64,000 nt of DNA from Streptomyces hilarionis (lineage in GTDB: Bacteria; Actinomycetota; Actinomycetes; Streptomycetales; Streptomycetaceae): assembly GCF_024539675.1 (NCBI RefSeq), contig NZ_JAHHIT010000050.1:17890-81889 (forward strand), read 5' to 3'. Below the pieces are notes generated by a model. The model worked only from the letters and a program-made list of their open reading frames with translations, did not search any database and was not told where the DNA came from. How positions within the stretch are numbered: the first letter of the stretch is position 1; each line of letters opens with the position of its first letter. Both the position numbers and the translations under genes were made by a program. This document shows, piece by piece, positions 6,859 to 14,984 of this stretch.

Positions 6859-8927
6859 CCTTCGGCATCGACTTCGGGACGAGCAACTCGGTCGTCGCCC
6901 GCTGGACCGGGAACGGCACCGAGGTGATCCGGGTGGACAGCGCCGCTCTGCCGGCGGAGTGGAACAGGCCGGGCTTCGACGAACTCTTTCCCTCCGTCGT
7001 GTCGCTGCGCGACATCCAGCGAACCCTGTGCTTCGGCTGGTCGGCCAAGTGCGAGACGGCAGAACCCCGTGACGCGGTCAAACGCATGCTCGCTTCGCGA
7101 CCGAGGGCCATGGACGAGGAGAAGACCCCTCGCACCGGAGCGGTACCCGAGGAACACGAGGTCTGGCTGGGCGACGAGCCCTACCGGAGCACAGCCGTGG
7201 CGGCAGCGCTCTTCGATCAGATGAAGGCCGGCGTGCGCCGTAACCTCCGCGAGATGGACGAGGCGGTGGTGACGGTGCCGGCCAACGCCACCGGTGCCGC
7301 CCGCTATCGCACCAGAGCAGCGGCCCGCTTGGCGAAGATCAAGGTCAAGGCTCTGATCAACGAACCGACGGCCGCCGCGATCAGCTACGCCCACGACTTC
7401 CCCGGGGAAGGCCGGTTCCTCGTGTTCGACTGGGGTGGCGGCACCATCGACGTCACCGTCCTCGAGCACTATGACGGGATCTTCGACGAGATGGCGTCAC
7501 GCGGTATCACCGCGCTCGGAGGCCTGGAGTTCGACGAAGCGCTCGTCAAACTGGTTCTCACCAAGCTCGGCAGCCACCCGGAGAGACTGACCCGACTGGA
7601 GGCACGCCGCTGGAGGCGGCACGTCGAGCTGACGAAGATCGTGCTGTCGCAACCCGGCACGGATCAGGTGCTCTTCGAGCCGCTCGGCGGGCTGCCTCCC
7701 GTCGTCATCCACCGGGGTGAGTTCGAGGAAGCGGTTCAACCGCTTGTGCGTCGTGCGCTCGTGCCACTGGCCGAGTGTCTTCAGGACGTGGGTCTCACCG
7801 CGCAGGACCTCGACGCCGTACTGATGATCGGCGGTACCTCGCAGATTCCGCTGGTTCGCCGTGAGGTGGAGCGCGTCCTGGGCAAGTCCGTGGTCGACGC
7901 CCGTCTGTGCAAGCCGATGACGGCGGTCGCCCGGGGAGCGGCCATTACCGCGGCCGAGATCGACGGACTCGTCCCCGAGACCACCATCTCGGTTGCCACC
8001 AGCCACGACCTGGGACTGTCCTTCGACGCGGGAGGGCGGCAGCGTGGTTTCGCCACCGTGGTTCCCCGTTACTCGACGCTTCCGGCACGGGGGACGCGCA
8101 GTGCCATGCCGGCGGTCCGCGGGGCTTCCAAGGTCGTCCTCGAGATCGTCGAGGGTGACGGCAAGCGCGCCGCGGACGACGAGCGCACGTTCCCCCTCGC
8201 GCGGCTCGAACTTCCGGTGCCGCAACCCTCCGCGGAGCCCTCGGACAACCTCTTCGACGTCGACTACCACTACGACCGAAGCGGCATCCTCAAGGTCCAT
8301 GCGCGGGCCCGCCACACCGGGGCGGTGATCCTCGACGAGGAACTGGACTGCTTCGGTCCGGACGGTACCCCCATCGCGCACGGACTCGACCGTGAACTCG
8401 AACGCCTGCTCACGCGGATCGTCGAACCGGCCGTCGCCCCGGCTGCGCAGGGCCCGCGCCAGGCGCCCGAAGCCACCGGCAAAGCCGCGCTGGAAGAGGT
8501 GCTTCAACCCGACGAGGCGGAACATGACGCAACGCCGAGTGTCGTGGTCGACGGCCGTGACATCATGAGTGCCGGTCGCACGGCAGCGTCGCCCCGCGCT
8601 CCCAGTGTCCGTCTGCTCGGATCGGCGCTGACGGCCATCAAACGCCGCTATCCCGAACACCGTGTCGTGACCGTGCTGGGCACGGACATTGTCGACGCGG
8701 TCGAGTACGACGACAAGGACATCGTCGACAGAGCGATCGAGGAGGGCCGCATCGTGACCGTTCCGTCCACGTCGCCCCAGTCGGTGCTCAGCGTGGCGCA
8801 GCAGCTGGACGCGGTTGTGGTGTCGATGGGCGACCTGACGCGTTTCCGGACCCCCCACCCCTGGGTGACGCAGCAGGGGCGGTTCGTCAAGCTGGCTCGG
8901 GTGGATCGCAACTGGGTGTTCATTTAG
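6855..8927 (+). CDS. Hsp70-family ATPase with a C-terminal extension
   Basis: 690 residues. The nucleotide-binding domain (1 to about 375) has all Hsp70/actin-fold motifs: phosphate-1 FGIDFGTSNS (3-12), connect-1 NEPTAAAISYAHD (169-181), phosphate-2 FDWGGGTIDV (191-200) and adenosine motif MIGGTSQIP (about 324-332). A beta-rich segment to about 500 corresponds to a short substrate-binding domain. The lid is replaced by a variable linker and an unrecognised domain of about 105 residues (585-690) of alternating beta/alpha type. This is not the housekeeping dnaK: it lacks the usual lid and C terminus and is coupled by 4 bp to a GrpE-like gene. Probably an ATP-driven conformational switch acting with the two upstream proteins; its client is unknown. 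Confidence 0.85.
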   Translation: MTFGIDFGTSNSVVARWTGNGTEVIRVDSAALPAEWNRPGFDELFPSVVSLRDIQRTLCFGWSAKCETAEPRDAVKRMLASRPRAMDEEKTPRTGAVPEEHEVWLGDEPYRSTAVAAALFDQMKAGVRRNLREMDEAVVTVPANATGAARYRTRAAARLAKIKVKALINEPTAAAISYAHDFPGEGRFLVFDWGGGTIDVTVLEHYDGIFDEMASRGITALGGLEFDEALVKLVLTKLGSHPERLTRLEARRWRRHVELTKIVLSQPGTDQVLFEPLGGLPPVVIHRGEFEEAVQPLVRRALVPLAECLQDVGLTAQDLDAVLMIGGTSQIPLVRREVERVLGKSVVDARLCKPMTAVARGAAITAAEIDGLVPETTISVATSHDLGLSFDAGGRQRGFATVVPRYSTLPARGTRSAMPAVRGASKVVLEIVEGDGKRAADDERTFPLARLELPVPQPSAEPSDNLFDVDYHYDRSGILKVHARARHTGAVILDEELDCFGPDGTPIAHGLDRELERLLTRIVEPAVAPAAQGPRQAPEATGKAALEEVLQPDEAEHDATPSVVVDGRDIMSAGRTAASPRAPSVRLLGSALTAIKRRYPEHRVVTVLGTDIVDAVEYDDKDIVDRAIEEGRIVTVPSTSPQSVLSVAQQLDAVVVSMGDLTRFRTPHPWVTQQGRFVKLARVDRNWVFI

Positions 8928-9060
8928 CCAGCTCTTCAGGATCGGGGGCGGACGAGAGGGAGGGGTCCGGTCGAGGGTGAGGCCGGGCGCGTGGCCGTCT
9001 CGCCGATCACTCCGGTGCGGTCGGCCCCGGGACGAAAGCGGGGTCCACCTGGGCGGCCAG

Positions 9061-9507
9061 GTCCTGTCCGGTCGCCTCGTTCGCCCAGGCACGGGCGTGG
9101 CCTCGAGGAAGAGGAGACCGTCCTCGTCGGTCACCTTGTTGCCGGCCACGGCGAGGGGGATGCCGAACTCACGGGCGTGGTCCGGGTACTGGCAGTAGAC
9201 GGAGACGCCCCGTCGGGTGGGCTCGGCCACCAAGAGCGTCATGGCGCGGACTGTCGCCGCGCAGCAGATCCTTGATGTCGTCCGGATGGGCGGCCAGGGG
9301 CGGGGCGGTGAAGCCGGGGGTGGCGTCGGCCGGGTCCAGGGCCTGCGCAAGATGCTGGTCGACGTCGCCCTCCACGGCGAGCACCGAGGCGTCCGAGCGG
9401 GCCAAGTGCCGTGCGAACAGAGCCGACAGCGTCGCCTTGCCGCTGCCGCTGCCGCTGCCGCTGCCGCTGCCGCTGCCGCCCTGGCCCACGCATGCGACGC
9501 GTATCAC
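9061..9507 (-). pseudogene. Remnant of a CooC/MinD-type P-loop ATPase
   Basis: Reading leftward from 9507, the start MIRVACVGQGGSGS and continuation KATLSALFARHLA match the deviant Walker A region of CooC/ParA-like ATP-binding proteins (usual form VGKGGSGKTTLS). The P-loop is split by a run of extra Gly-Ser pairs coded by a hexanucleotide repeat. After about 90 residues the homology jumps, in another frame, to a distal block MTLLVAEPTRRGVSVY and GNKVTDEDGLLFL typical of the same family. About 75 residues are therefore deleted, with a frame change. Neither reading frame encodes a functional ATPase. The left boundary is approximate, and nothing was recognised at 8928-9060. Its old position, divergent from a nickel/peptide-type transporter, may hint at a metal-related role. 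Confidence 0.7.
9440..9475. repeat. Six tandem copies of a 6-bp unit (CCGCTG)
   Basis: Six perfect CCGCTG units, with partial units on each side. On the minus strand they encode Gly-Ser pairs inserted in the Walker A glycine loop of the pseudogene. A slippage-prone tract in a P-loop could have been the inactivating event or could have accumulated after decay. Confidence 0.9.
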
Positions 9508-9520
9508 CGTACCGCCTTAT

Positions 9521-9535
9521 TGAAAATGAATGTCA
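9521..9535. promoter_or_regulatory. Zur/Fur-type 7-1-7 box (candidate)
   Basis: TGAAAATGAATGTCA is a 15-bp imperfect 7-1-7 inverted repeat. Its left half, TGAAAAT, is the actinobacterial Zur half-site as I recall it; the right half deviates at two positions. It lies between the divergent ATPase pseudogene and the acetyltransferase/transporter operon in an AT-rich patch. Zinc-dependent repression of the operon is an inference. Confidence 0.4.
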
Positions 9536-9624
9536 TGTGACTAGATTGAGGGGTCGTTCGCGATCTCTGTCAAATCCGGGAGTGGTGGTCCAGTGATCAA
9601 CTTTTCGCGCTTGCTGCATATGAT

Positions 9625-10302
9625 GTGCAAGTGCGTCACTACTGCATCAGGCCTGCGGGCCCCGAAGACCTGGACGGCGCCCGCGCCGTCATGCTCGACA
9701 CCGTCTACCGGGATTTCGGCAGCGGCTACGTGCCCCGCTGGCACGGGGACATCATCGATCCCCACGCCGCCTACCTCGCCCCACGACGCCACACCCTGCT
9801 GGTCGCGCTCGACGGCGGGAACGGCGGGAACGGCGAGGTCGTCGCCACCGCCGCCCTCGACTCCCGCGGCCCGGCGCACCCGCCGAACCCGCGTCACGTC
9901 GCAGAGCGCTACCCGGGCGGAACGACCGCCCAGTTGCGCCGCGTCTACGTGCGGCGGGAACACCGGCGACGCGGCCTCGCCCGTCGCCTGGTCGCCGAAC
10001 TGCTCGCCTTCGCGGCCGCGGACGGCGGCTACCGCTCCGTCTACCTGCACACCGACCCGGCCGTCGAGGGCGCCGAAGCCTTCTGGCGATCCCTCGGCAC
10101 CGTCGTCCACGACGAACGGCGGGAGACGGACGGCGGCCAGGGCATCGTCCACTTCGACGTCGCTCTGGACCCTCGTGCCGCCACCCCCGCCACCCCCGCA
10201 GACGCCCCGGTCGGCGCATCCTCCGGCCTGCCCCCCCAGGGCCTGCGCACCGCAGTCCCCTTCCTCCACCCTTTCCTCCACCCGCCTCGCACAGACCGGT
10301 GA
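9625..10302 (+). CDS. GNAT-family N-acetyltransferase
   Basis: 225 residues with a GNAT fold over about 1-180. The acetyl-CoA pyrophosphate-binding motif A is seen as LRRVYVRREHRRRGLARRLV (R-R-x-G-L-A loop). It would transfer an acetyl group from acetyl-CoA to an amine; the substrate is unknown. The C-terminal 45 residues are Pro/Ala-rich and probably unstructured. GTG at 9625 was chosen because it opens the GNAT fold; a second GTG two codons on is equally possible, and no strong ribosome-binding site is visible. The stop is 4 nt before the next gene, so it is the first gene of a transporter operon and may modify or inactivate the transported compound (inference). Confidence 0.75.
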   Translation: MQVRHYCIRPAGPEDLDGARAVMLDTVYRDFGSGYVPRWHGDIIDPHAAYLAPRRHTLLVALDGGNGGNGEVVATAALDSRGPAHPPNPRHVAERYPGGTTAQLRRVYVRREHRRRGLARRLVAELLAFAAADGGYRSVYLHTDPAVEGAEAFWRSLGTVVHDERRETDGGQGIVHFDVALDPRAATPATPADAPVGASSGLPPQGLRTAVPFLHPFLHPPRTDR

Positions 10303-10306
10303 CTCC

Positions 10307-11872
10307 ATGCGCGATCCCCGCAGCCTCCGCGACCCCGCCCACCCCCCTGCGCGCCGCGGTGTCCGCCGTCCCGGTCGCCCGCGTCGTCCCCGGATTCCCG
10401 CCGTCCTCTGCCTCGCGCCGCTCCTCGCCGGCTGCTTCGCCTCCCCCGGGGGCGGCGACGGCAAGGCCTCCGCGGCGGGCGACGGCCCCCGGCTGCGGGT
10501 CGCGCTCGCCTTCCCGCCCGCCGAGAACCTCTCCCCGCACGGCGCGGACGCCACGATCCTCAGCCGCCTCGGCGTCACCGAGTCGCTGACCGCGCTCGAC
10601 GCCAACGGCTCGGCCGTTCCCGCGCTGGCCGCCTCCTGGCGACGCGAGAACGACCGCACCTGGCTGTTCACCCTGCGCGAGGCCGTCTTCCAGGACGGAA
10701 CGGACGTCACGCCCGCCGCCGTCGCCACCGCGCTCGCCCGGGCCGGCGAGGCCAGGCCCGCCCCGGCCGCCCTGGCCGGCGTCACCCTCACCGCGAGGGC
10801 GGCCGGCGCCGCCGGCGTACGCGTCACCACCAAGGACCCCGACCCGGTGCTGCCCTTGCGTCTGTCCAGCCCCAGCCTCGCCGTGCTGTCGCCGAGGGCG
10901 TACGGGGCGGGGGGCGCCGTCGACCCGGCCGGCACCGCCACCGGCCCCTTCGAGATCACCCGGGTGACCGGGGCGACCGCCGCCGACCTCGACCGCTTCG
11001 ACGACTACTGGGGCGGCCGGGCCCAGGCCCCGGGCATCGACGTGCGCTTCGTGGCCGACGGCGCCGCCCGCGCCAACGCCCTGCGCACCGGCCAGGTGGA
11101 CCTCGCCGAGGCGATACCCGTCGCCCAGGCCGCCGCCCTCGACGCCGGCACCCGTCGCGAGACCGCCACGACCCGCACCACCAGCCTCCAACTCAACGCG
11201 AGGTCCCGCCTCTTCGAGGACCCCGCCCTGCGCGCAGCCGCCCGCGCGGCCGTCGACACCGCCGCCCTCGCCGACGGTGTGTACGAGGGACATGCCGACG
11301 CCGGGGCCGGGATCTACGGCCCGGCCGTCACCTGGGCGCAGGCCAAGCGCGTGCCGCCCACCGGGCGGGCGAAGCCCACCGCCCCGGGCGGCGCCTCCCT
11401 CACCCTGGCGACCTACGACAACCGGCCCGAACTCCCGGAAGCCGCACAGGTGGTGAAACAGCAGCTGGAGCACGCCGGGTTCAAGGTGAAGCTGGTGGTG
11501 CGCGAGTACTCGCGACTGGAAGGGGACGCCCTCGCCGGGAAGTTCGACGCCTTCATCGGCGCCCGCAACAGTCTGCTGGACACCGGGGATCCCGTCTCCC
11601 TCCTCGCCGGCGACTTCACCTGCGACGGCGGCTACAACCTCGCCCGGCTCTGCGACGCGGCCGTCGACCGGGCCGTCGGACGGGCGCAGGCGGCGACGGA
11701 CGCCGACAAGCGGCAGGAGGCCGCCATGGCAGCCGAGGCCGTGATCCTCGGCACCGACGCCGTCATCCCGCTGGTCCATCAGCGCGTCGTCACCGGAGTC
11801 GCGGCGAAGGTCCGCGGTGTGGCGGCGGACCCCTACGAGCGCACCCTCGTCCGCGCCGGGACCCGGCGCTGA
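10307..11872 (+). CDS. ABC transporter substrate-binding lipoprotein, peptide/nickel/opine class
   Basis: 521 residues of solute-binding protein family 5 (OppA/NikA/CntA). The N terminus is Arg-rich, followed by a lipobox LLAGC with the acylated cysteine at residue 43, so the mature protein is anchored outside the membrane. Family features seen: an early SPHGAD run, the TWLFTLREAVFQDGT block characteristic of the family, FDDYWGG, and a late VIPLVHQRVV. The gene starts 4 nt after the acetyltransferase stop and ends 4 nt before the permease start. Family members bind oligopeptides, nickel chelates or metallophores such as staphylopine. The ligand cannot be read from the sequence, although the nearby Zur-like box hints at a metal chelate. 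Confidence 0.85.
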   Translation: MRDPRSLRDPAHPPARRGVRRPGRPRRPRIPAVLCLAPLLAGCFASPGGGDGKASAAGDGPRLRVALAFPPAENLSPHGADATILSRLGVTESLTALDANGSAVPALAASWRRENDRTWLFTLREAVFQDGTDVTPAAVATALARAGEARPAPAALAGVTLTARAAGAAGVRVTTKDPDPVLPLRLSSPSLAVLSPRAYGAGGAVDPAGTATGPFEITRVTGATAADLDRFDDYWGGRAQAPGIDVRFVADGAARANALRTGQVDLAEAIPVAQAAALDAGTRRETATTRTTSLQLNARSRLFEDPALRAAARAAVDTAALADGVYEGHADAGAGIYGPAVTWAQAKRVPPTGRAKPTAPGGASLTLATYDNRPELPEAAQVVKQQLEHAGFKVKLVVREYSRLEGDALAGKFDAFIGARNSLLDTGDPVSLLAGDFTCDGGYNLARLCDAAVDRAVGRAQAATDADKRQEAAMAAEAVILGTDAVIPLVHQRVVTGVAAKVRGVAADPYERTLVRAGTRR

Positions 11873-11876
11873 CGGC

Positions 11877-13718
11877 ATGAGGAGCAGGATGGGCGCGCTG
11901 CTGTGGCGCGTCGTGCTCGCCGTGACGACGGTGTGCGGGATCGGGCTGCTGCCCTGGCTCTCGCACACCGACCCGGCGCGCACCGTGCTGAAGGCGCGGT
12001 CGGCCGACCGCGACCCCTCCCCGCAGGCGCTCGCCGACGTGCGCGCGCAACTCGGCCTGGACGAGGGCCCGGTGCGCCTGCTCGGCCGGTGGCTCGCCGG
12101 GCTGCCGCACGGCGACGCCGGACGGTCCTGGATCTCGGGCGCGGACGTCCTGCCCGGCGTGCTGGAGGCGCTGGGCGTGTCGTTGCTGCTGATGGCGGTG
12201 GCGCTGACCGTCGCCGTGATGGTCGCGGCCGGGGTGTGCGCCCGCACCCTCTACCTCGGCGCACGGCGGCGGACGGCGGTTCGGCCTGCCGGCGGTTCCG
12301 GCTCCGCCGTGCTCGCCGCGCTGCCGGAGTTCCTCACCGCGTCCGTGCTGGCGACGGTGGTCGGCGTGCAGTGGGGCTGGCTGCCCGCCCTCGGCTGGTA
12401 CGGCCCGCAGTGGACGGTGCTGCCCGCGCTCGCCCTCGGTCTGCCCGCCGGGGCGGTCCTCGGCCGGCTCCTCGACGATCAGCTGCCCGGCGCGTTCGCC
12501 GAGCCCTGGGCGGCGGCGGCCACCGCGCGCGGACTGCCCGGACGCAGCGTCGCCCGCAAGGCGCTGCGCCGGTGCGTGCCCGCGCTGCTGCCCAACCTGG
12601 GGTTGTTCGTGGTGGGCCTGACCGGCGGGTCGGTCGCCGTGGAGCAGATCTTCGACATCCCCGGCCTCGGCCGGACCACGTTGCAGGCGGCGATCGCCCA
12701 GGACCTGCCCGTCCTCCAGGCCGGCGTCCTCCTGCTCGTCGCCCTTGCCGCGGCCGTCACCGCAGGGGCCCGCGTCGCCGCCCGGCTGTTCGTCGGTCCC
12801 GCCCTGCGCGACGGCGCCCTGCTGACACTGCACCGGCGCGCGCCGGCCGGCCGCAGAGGGCCGCCGCTGGTCCACGGCCTGCTGTTGGCGTGCGTCGTCG
12901 GCCTCGGGCTGCCCCGCGATCCGCTCGCGCTCGACACCGGCGACCGCCTCCGGCCCCCCTCCGCGACCCACCCCTTCGGCACGGACGCGCTCGGCCGCGA
13001 CGTCCTCGCCCGGGTCGGGCACGGCGCCGTCGACACCCTGCTCCTGGCTCTCGCCATCAGCGCGATCGCCCTGGCCGTGGGTATCGGGCTCGGGCTGCTG
13101 CCGCGGGTGTCCGGGCCGCTCGTCGACACCGTCAACGCCGTTCCGCCCGTGCTGGCCGCGCTCCTCGTGGTCGCGGTGCAGGGCAGCGGCCCCATGACGC
13201 CCGTACTGGCCGTGGCCGTCGTGGCCTGGGCGCCGCTCGCCGCGCACACCTCGGCGCTGCTGCGGCAGGAACGGGCCACCGTCCACCTGGCCGCCACCCG
13301 GGCGCTCGGCGCCGGCCCCTGGTACCTGCTGAGGAGAGGCCTTCTGCCCGCCGTCCTGCCGCCGGTCGCCCGCCACGCCCTGCTGCGGCTGCCCGGGGTC
13401 GCCCTCGCGCTGGCCTCGCTCGGCTTCCTCGGCCTCGGGGCCCAGCCGCCGTCCCCCGAATGGGGTCTGCTCCTCGCGGAGAACCAGCCCTACGCCGAGC
13501 GCGCCCCCTGGGCCGTCCTCGCCCCGGCCGCCGTCCTCGCCGTCCTCGCCGCCCTGGCCGTGACGGCGCCCGGCCTGCTGCGCGGGTCCCCGCGACCCGG
13601 GCGGGCGCAACGGTCCGGATCGCCCGGGCCGCGCGGCCGGCCTCCGCGGCCTCGCGGTCAGGAGCCGACGATCGGTGAACCGCGGTCAGAACCAACGCGG
13701 TTGACGGGGGCGCGATGA
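11877..13718 (+). CDS. Fused two-domain ABC permease, NikB-NikC type
   Basis: 613 residues carrying two complete binding-protein-dependent permease domains that are normally separate subunits. The first half (1 to about 310) has an EAA-type loop (ATARGLPGRSVARKAL) and the motif FDIPGLGRTTL. The second half (about 320-590) has HPFGTDALGRDVLARV, a second EAA-type loop (AATRALGAGPWYLLRRG) and LGFLGLGAQPPSPEWG. About ten or more membrane segments are expected. The ATG is 4 nt after the lipoprotein stop. The last 40 residues are Pro/Arg/Gly-rich and look like read-through of a former intergenic region. The ATPase gene(s) expected next are absent and the MFS gene follows with a 4-bp overlap, so the transporter must borrow an ATPase or be inactive. 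Confidence 0.85.
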   Translation: MRSRMGALLWRVVLAVTTVCGIGLLPWLSHTDPARTVLKARSADRDPSPQALADVRAQLGLDEGPVRLLGRWLAGLPHGDAGRSWISGADVLPGVLEALGVSLLLMAVALTVAVMVAAGVCARTLYLGARRRTAVRPAGGSGSAVLAALPEFLTASVLATVVGVQWGWLPALGWYGPQWTVLPALALGLPAGAVLGRLLDDQLPGAFAEPWAAAATARGLPGRSVARKALRRCVPALLPNLGLFVVGLTGGSVAVEQIFDIPGLGRTTLQAAIAQDLPVLQAGVLLLVALAAAVTAGARVAARLFVGPALRDGALLTLHRRAPAGRRGPPLVHGLLLACVVGLGLPRDPLALDTGDRLRPPSATHPFGTDALGRDVLARVGHGAVDTLLLALAISAIALAVGIGLGLLPRVSGPLVDTVNAVPPVLAALLVVAVQGSGPMTPVLAVAVVAWAPLAAHTSALLRQERATVHLAATRALGAGPWYLLRRGLLPAVLPPVARHALLRLPGVALALASLGFLGLGAQPPSPEWGLLLAENQPYAERAPWAVLAPAAVLAVLAALAVTAPGLLRGSPRPGRAQRSGSPGPRGRPPRPRGQEPTIGEPRSEPTRLTGAR

Positions 13719-14944
13719 GCACGACCGGCCTCGTGTCCCGCCGGAAGGCGTCGGGCGCGCCGCCCCTGCCGCCGCTGCTGCGCCTGTTGATGGTGACTCA
13801 GCTGGCGTTCAACATAGGGTTCTTCGCCGTTCTGCCGTTCCTCGCCGAGCATCTGGGCGCATCCGTCGGCCTGGCGGGCTGGCTGGTCGGCTTCGTGCTG
13901 GGGCTGCGGACCTTCAGCCAGCAGGGACTGTTCGTGGTGGGCGGGGCGCTCGCCGACCGGTACGGCGTGCGGCCCGTCGTCCTCGCCGGATGCGTCCTGC
14001 GGATCGCCGGGTTCGCCTGGCTCGGCTACGCGGAGCGGGTTTGGACGGTCGTCGCGGCGGTGCTGCTGATCGGGTTCGCGGCCGCGCTGTTCTCGCCCGC
14101 CGTCGAATCGGAGGTGGCCCGTCAGGCCGTCCTGCACGAGAGGGCGGACGGCGGCTCACGCACCCGGGTGCTGGCCCTGTTCACGGTCGCCGGACAGACC
14201 GGCGCGTTCGTGGGGCCGCTGCTCGGCGCGCTGCTCCTGGAGGTCGACTTCCGCGCGGTGTGTCTGACCGGCGCCTCGATCTTCGTCCTCGTGCTCGTCG
14301 GCCATGCCCGGCTGCTGCCCCAGCACATCCCCGGCCGCGTCGGCCTCCGGCTCCGGGGCGCCGCGGGTCCGCTGCTCCGCAACCGCCGCTTCCTCGCCCT
14401 GTGCTGCGCCTACGGCGCCTACCTGCTCGCCTACAACCAGCTGTACCTCGCCCTGCCCGCCGAAGTGGAGCGTGCGACCGGCTCACAGACGCCGCTGGCC
14501 TGGCTGTTCGCGCTGTCGTCGCTGCTGGTGGTGGCCGCCCAGCTGCCGGTCACCCGGTGGGCGGGGGAGCGGCTCGGCCCGCGGGGCGCGATGGCGGGCG
14601 GGCTCGCGTCGATCGCCGCGGGATTCGTCGTCGTGGCCGTGGGTCGGTACGCCGCACCGACCGGGACGGCGGCGTTGCTGCCCGCGACCGGGTTCACGGT
14701 GCTGCTCACCTTCGGCCAGATGCTCGTCGCGCCCGTCGCCCGGGCGTGGACCCCCGACTTCGCCGAGGACGGCCGGCTCGGTCTGTACACCGGGGCGCTG
14801 TCCTCGGTCTCCGGCCTGATCGTGCTGTCGGGCAGCGCGGCCACCGGCGCGCTCCTCGGCGCCGGGCTGCCGCCCGCCGTGCCCTGGCTCCTGCTGGCCG
14901 CGGTGCCGGCCGCGGCCGTCCTGCTGCTTCCCCGTCGGCCGTGA
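13715..14944 (+). CDS. MFS transporter, probable exporter
   Basis: 409 residues, about 12 membrane segments. The MFS loop-2 motif is seen as GGALADRYGVRPVV, with a proline/glycine-rich TM5 region (GQTGAFVGPLLGALLLE) typical of drug-type exporters. It overlaps the fused permease gene by 4 bp (GATG/TGA), so it is translationally coupled to an importer. In opine-metallophore systems such as cnt, an importer of the NikA/NikBC class is paired with an MFS exporter (CntE). The arrangement here is reminiscent, but no opine-synthesis gene is present. It could equally be a simple antibiotic or metabolite efflux pump. Confidence 0.75.
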   Translation: MSTTGLVSRRKASGAPPLPPLLRLLMVTQLAFNIGFFAVLPFLAEHLGASVGLAGWLVGFVLGLRTFSQQGLFVVGGALADRYGVRPVVLAGCVLRIAGFAWLGYAERVWTVVAAVLLIGFAAALFSPAVESEVARQAVLHERADGGSRTRVLALFTVAGQTGAFVGPLLGALLLEVDFRAVCLTGASIFVLVLVGHARLLPQHIPGRVGLRLRGAAGPLLRNRRFLALCCAYGAYLLAYNQLYLALPAEVERATGSQTPLAWLFALSSLLVVAAQLPVTRWAGERLGPRGAMAGGLASIAAGFVVVAVGRYAAPTGTAALLPATGFTVLLTFGQMLVAPVARAWTPDFAEDGRLGLYTGALSSVSGLIVLSGSAATGALLGAGLPPAVPWLLLAAVPAAAVLLLPRRP

Positions 14945-14984
14945 CGACCACCGACGGGCCGGAGACGCCGCGCGAGCGCGGCGG

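Noticed and set aside
8928..9060. Possible further exon of the ATPase remnant
   Set aside because: No convincing residue similarity to the family in any frame beyond about 9061.
9217..9540. Plus-strand frames with Leu-Pro or Ala runs over the CCGCTG repeat
   Set aside because: Pure translation of the hexanucleotide repeat; the minus strand carries recognisable ATPase homology.
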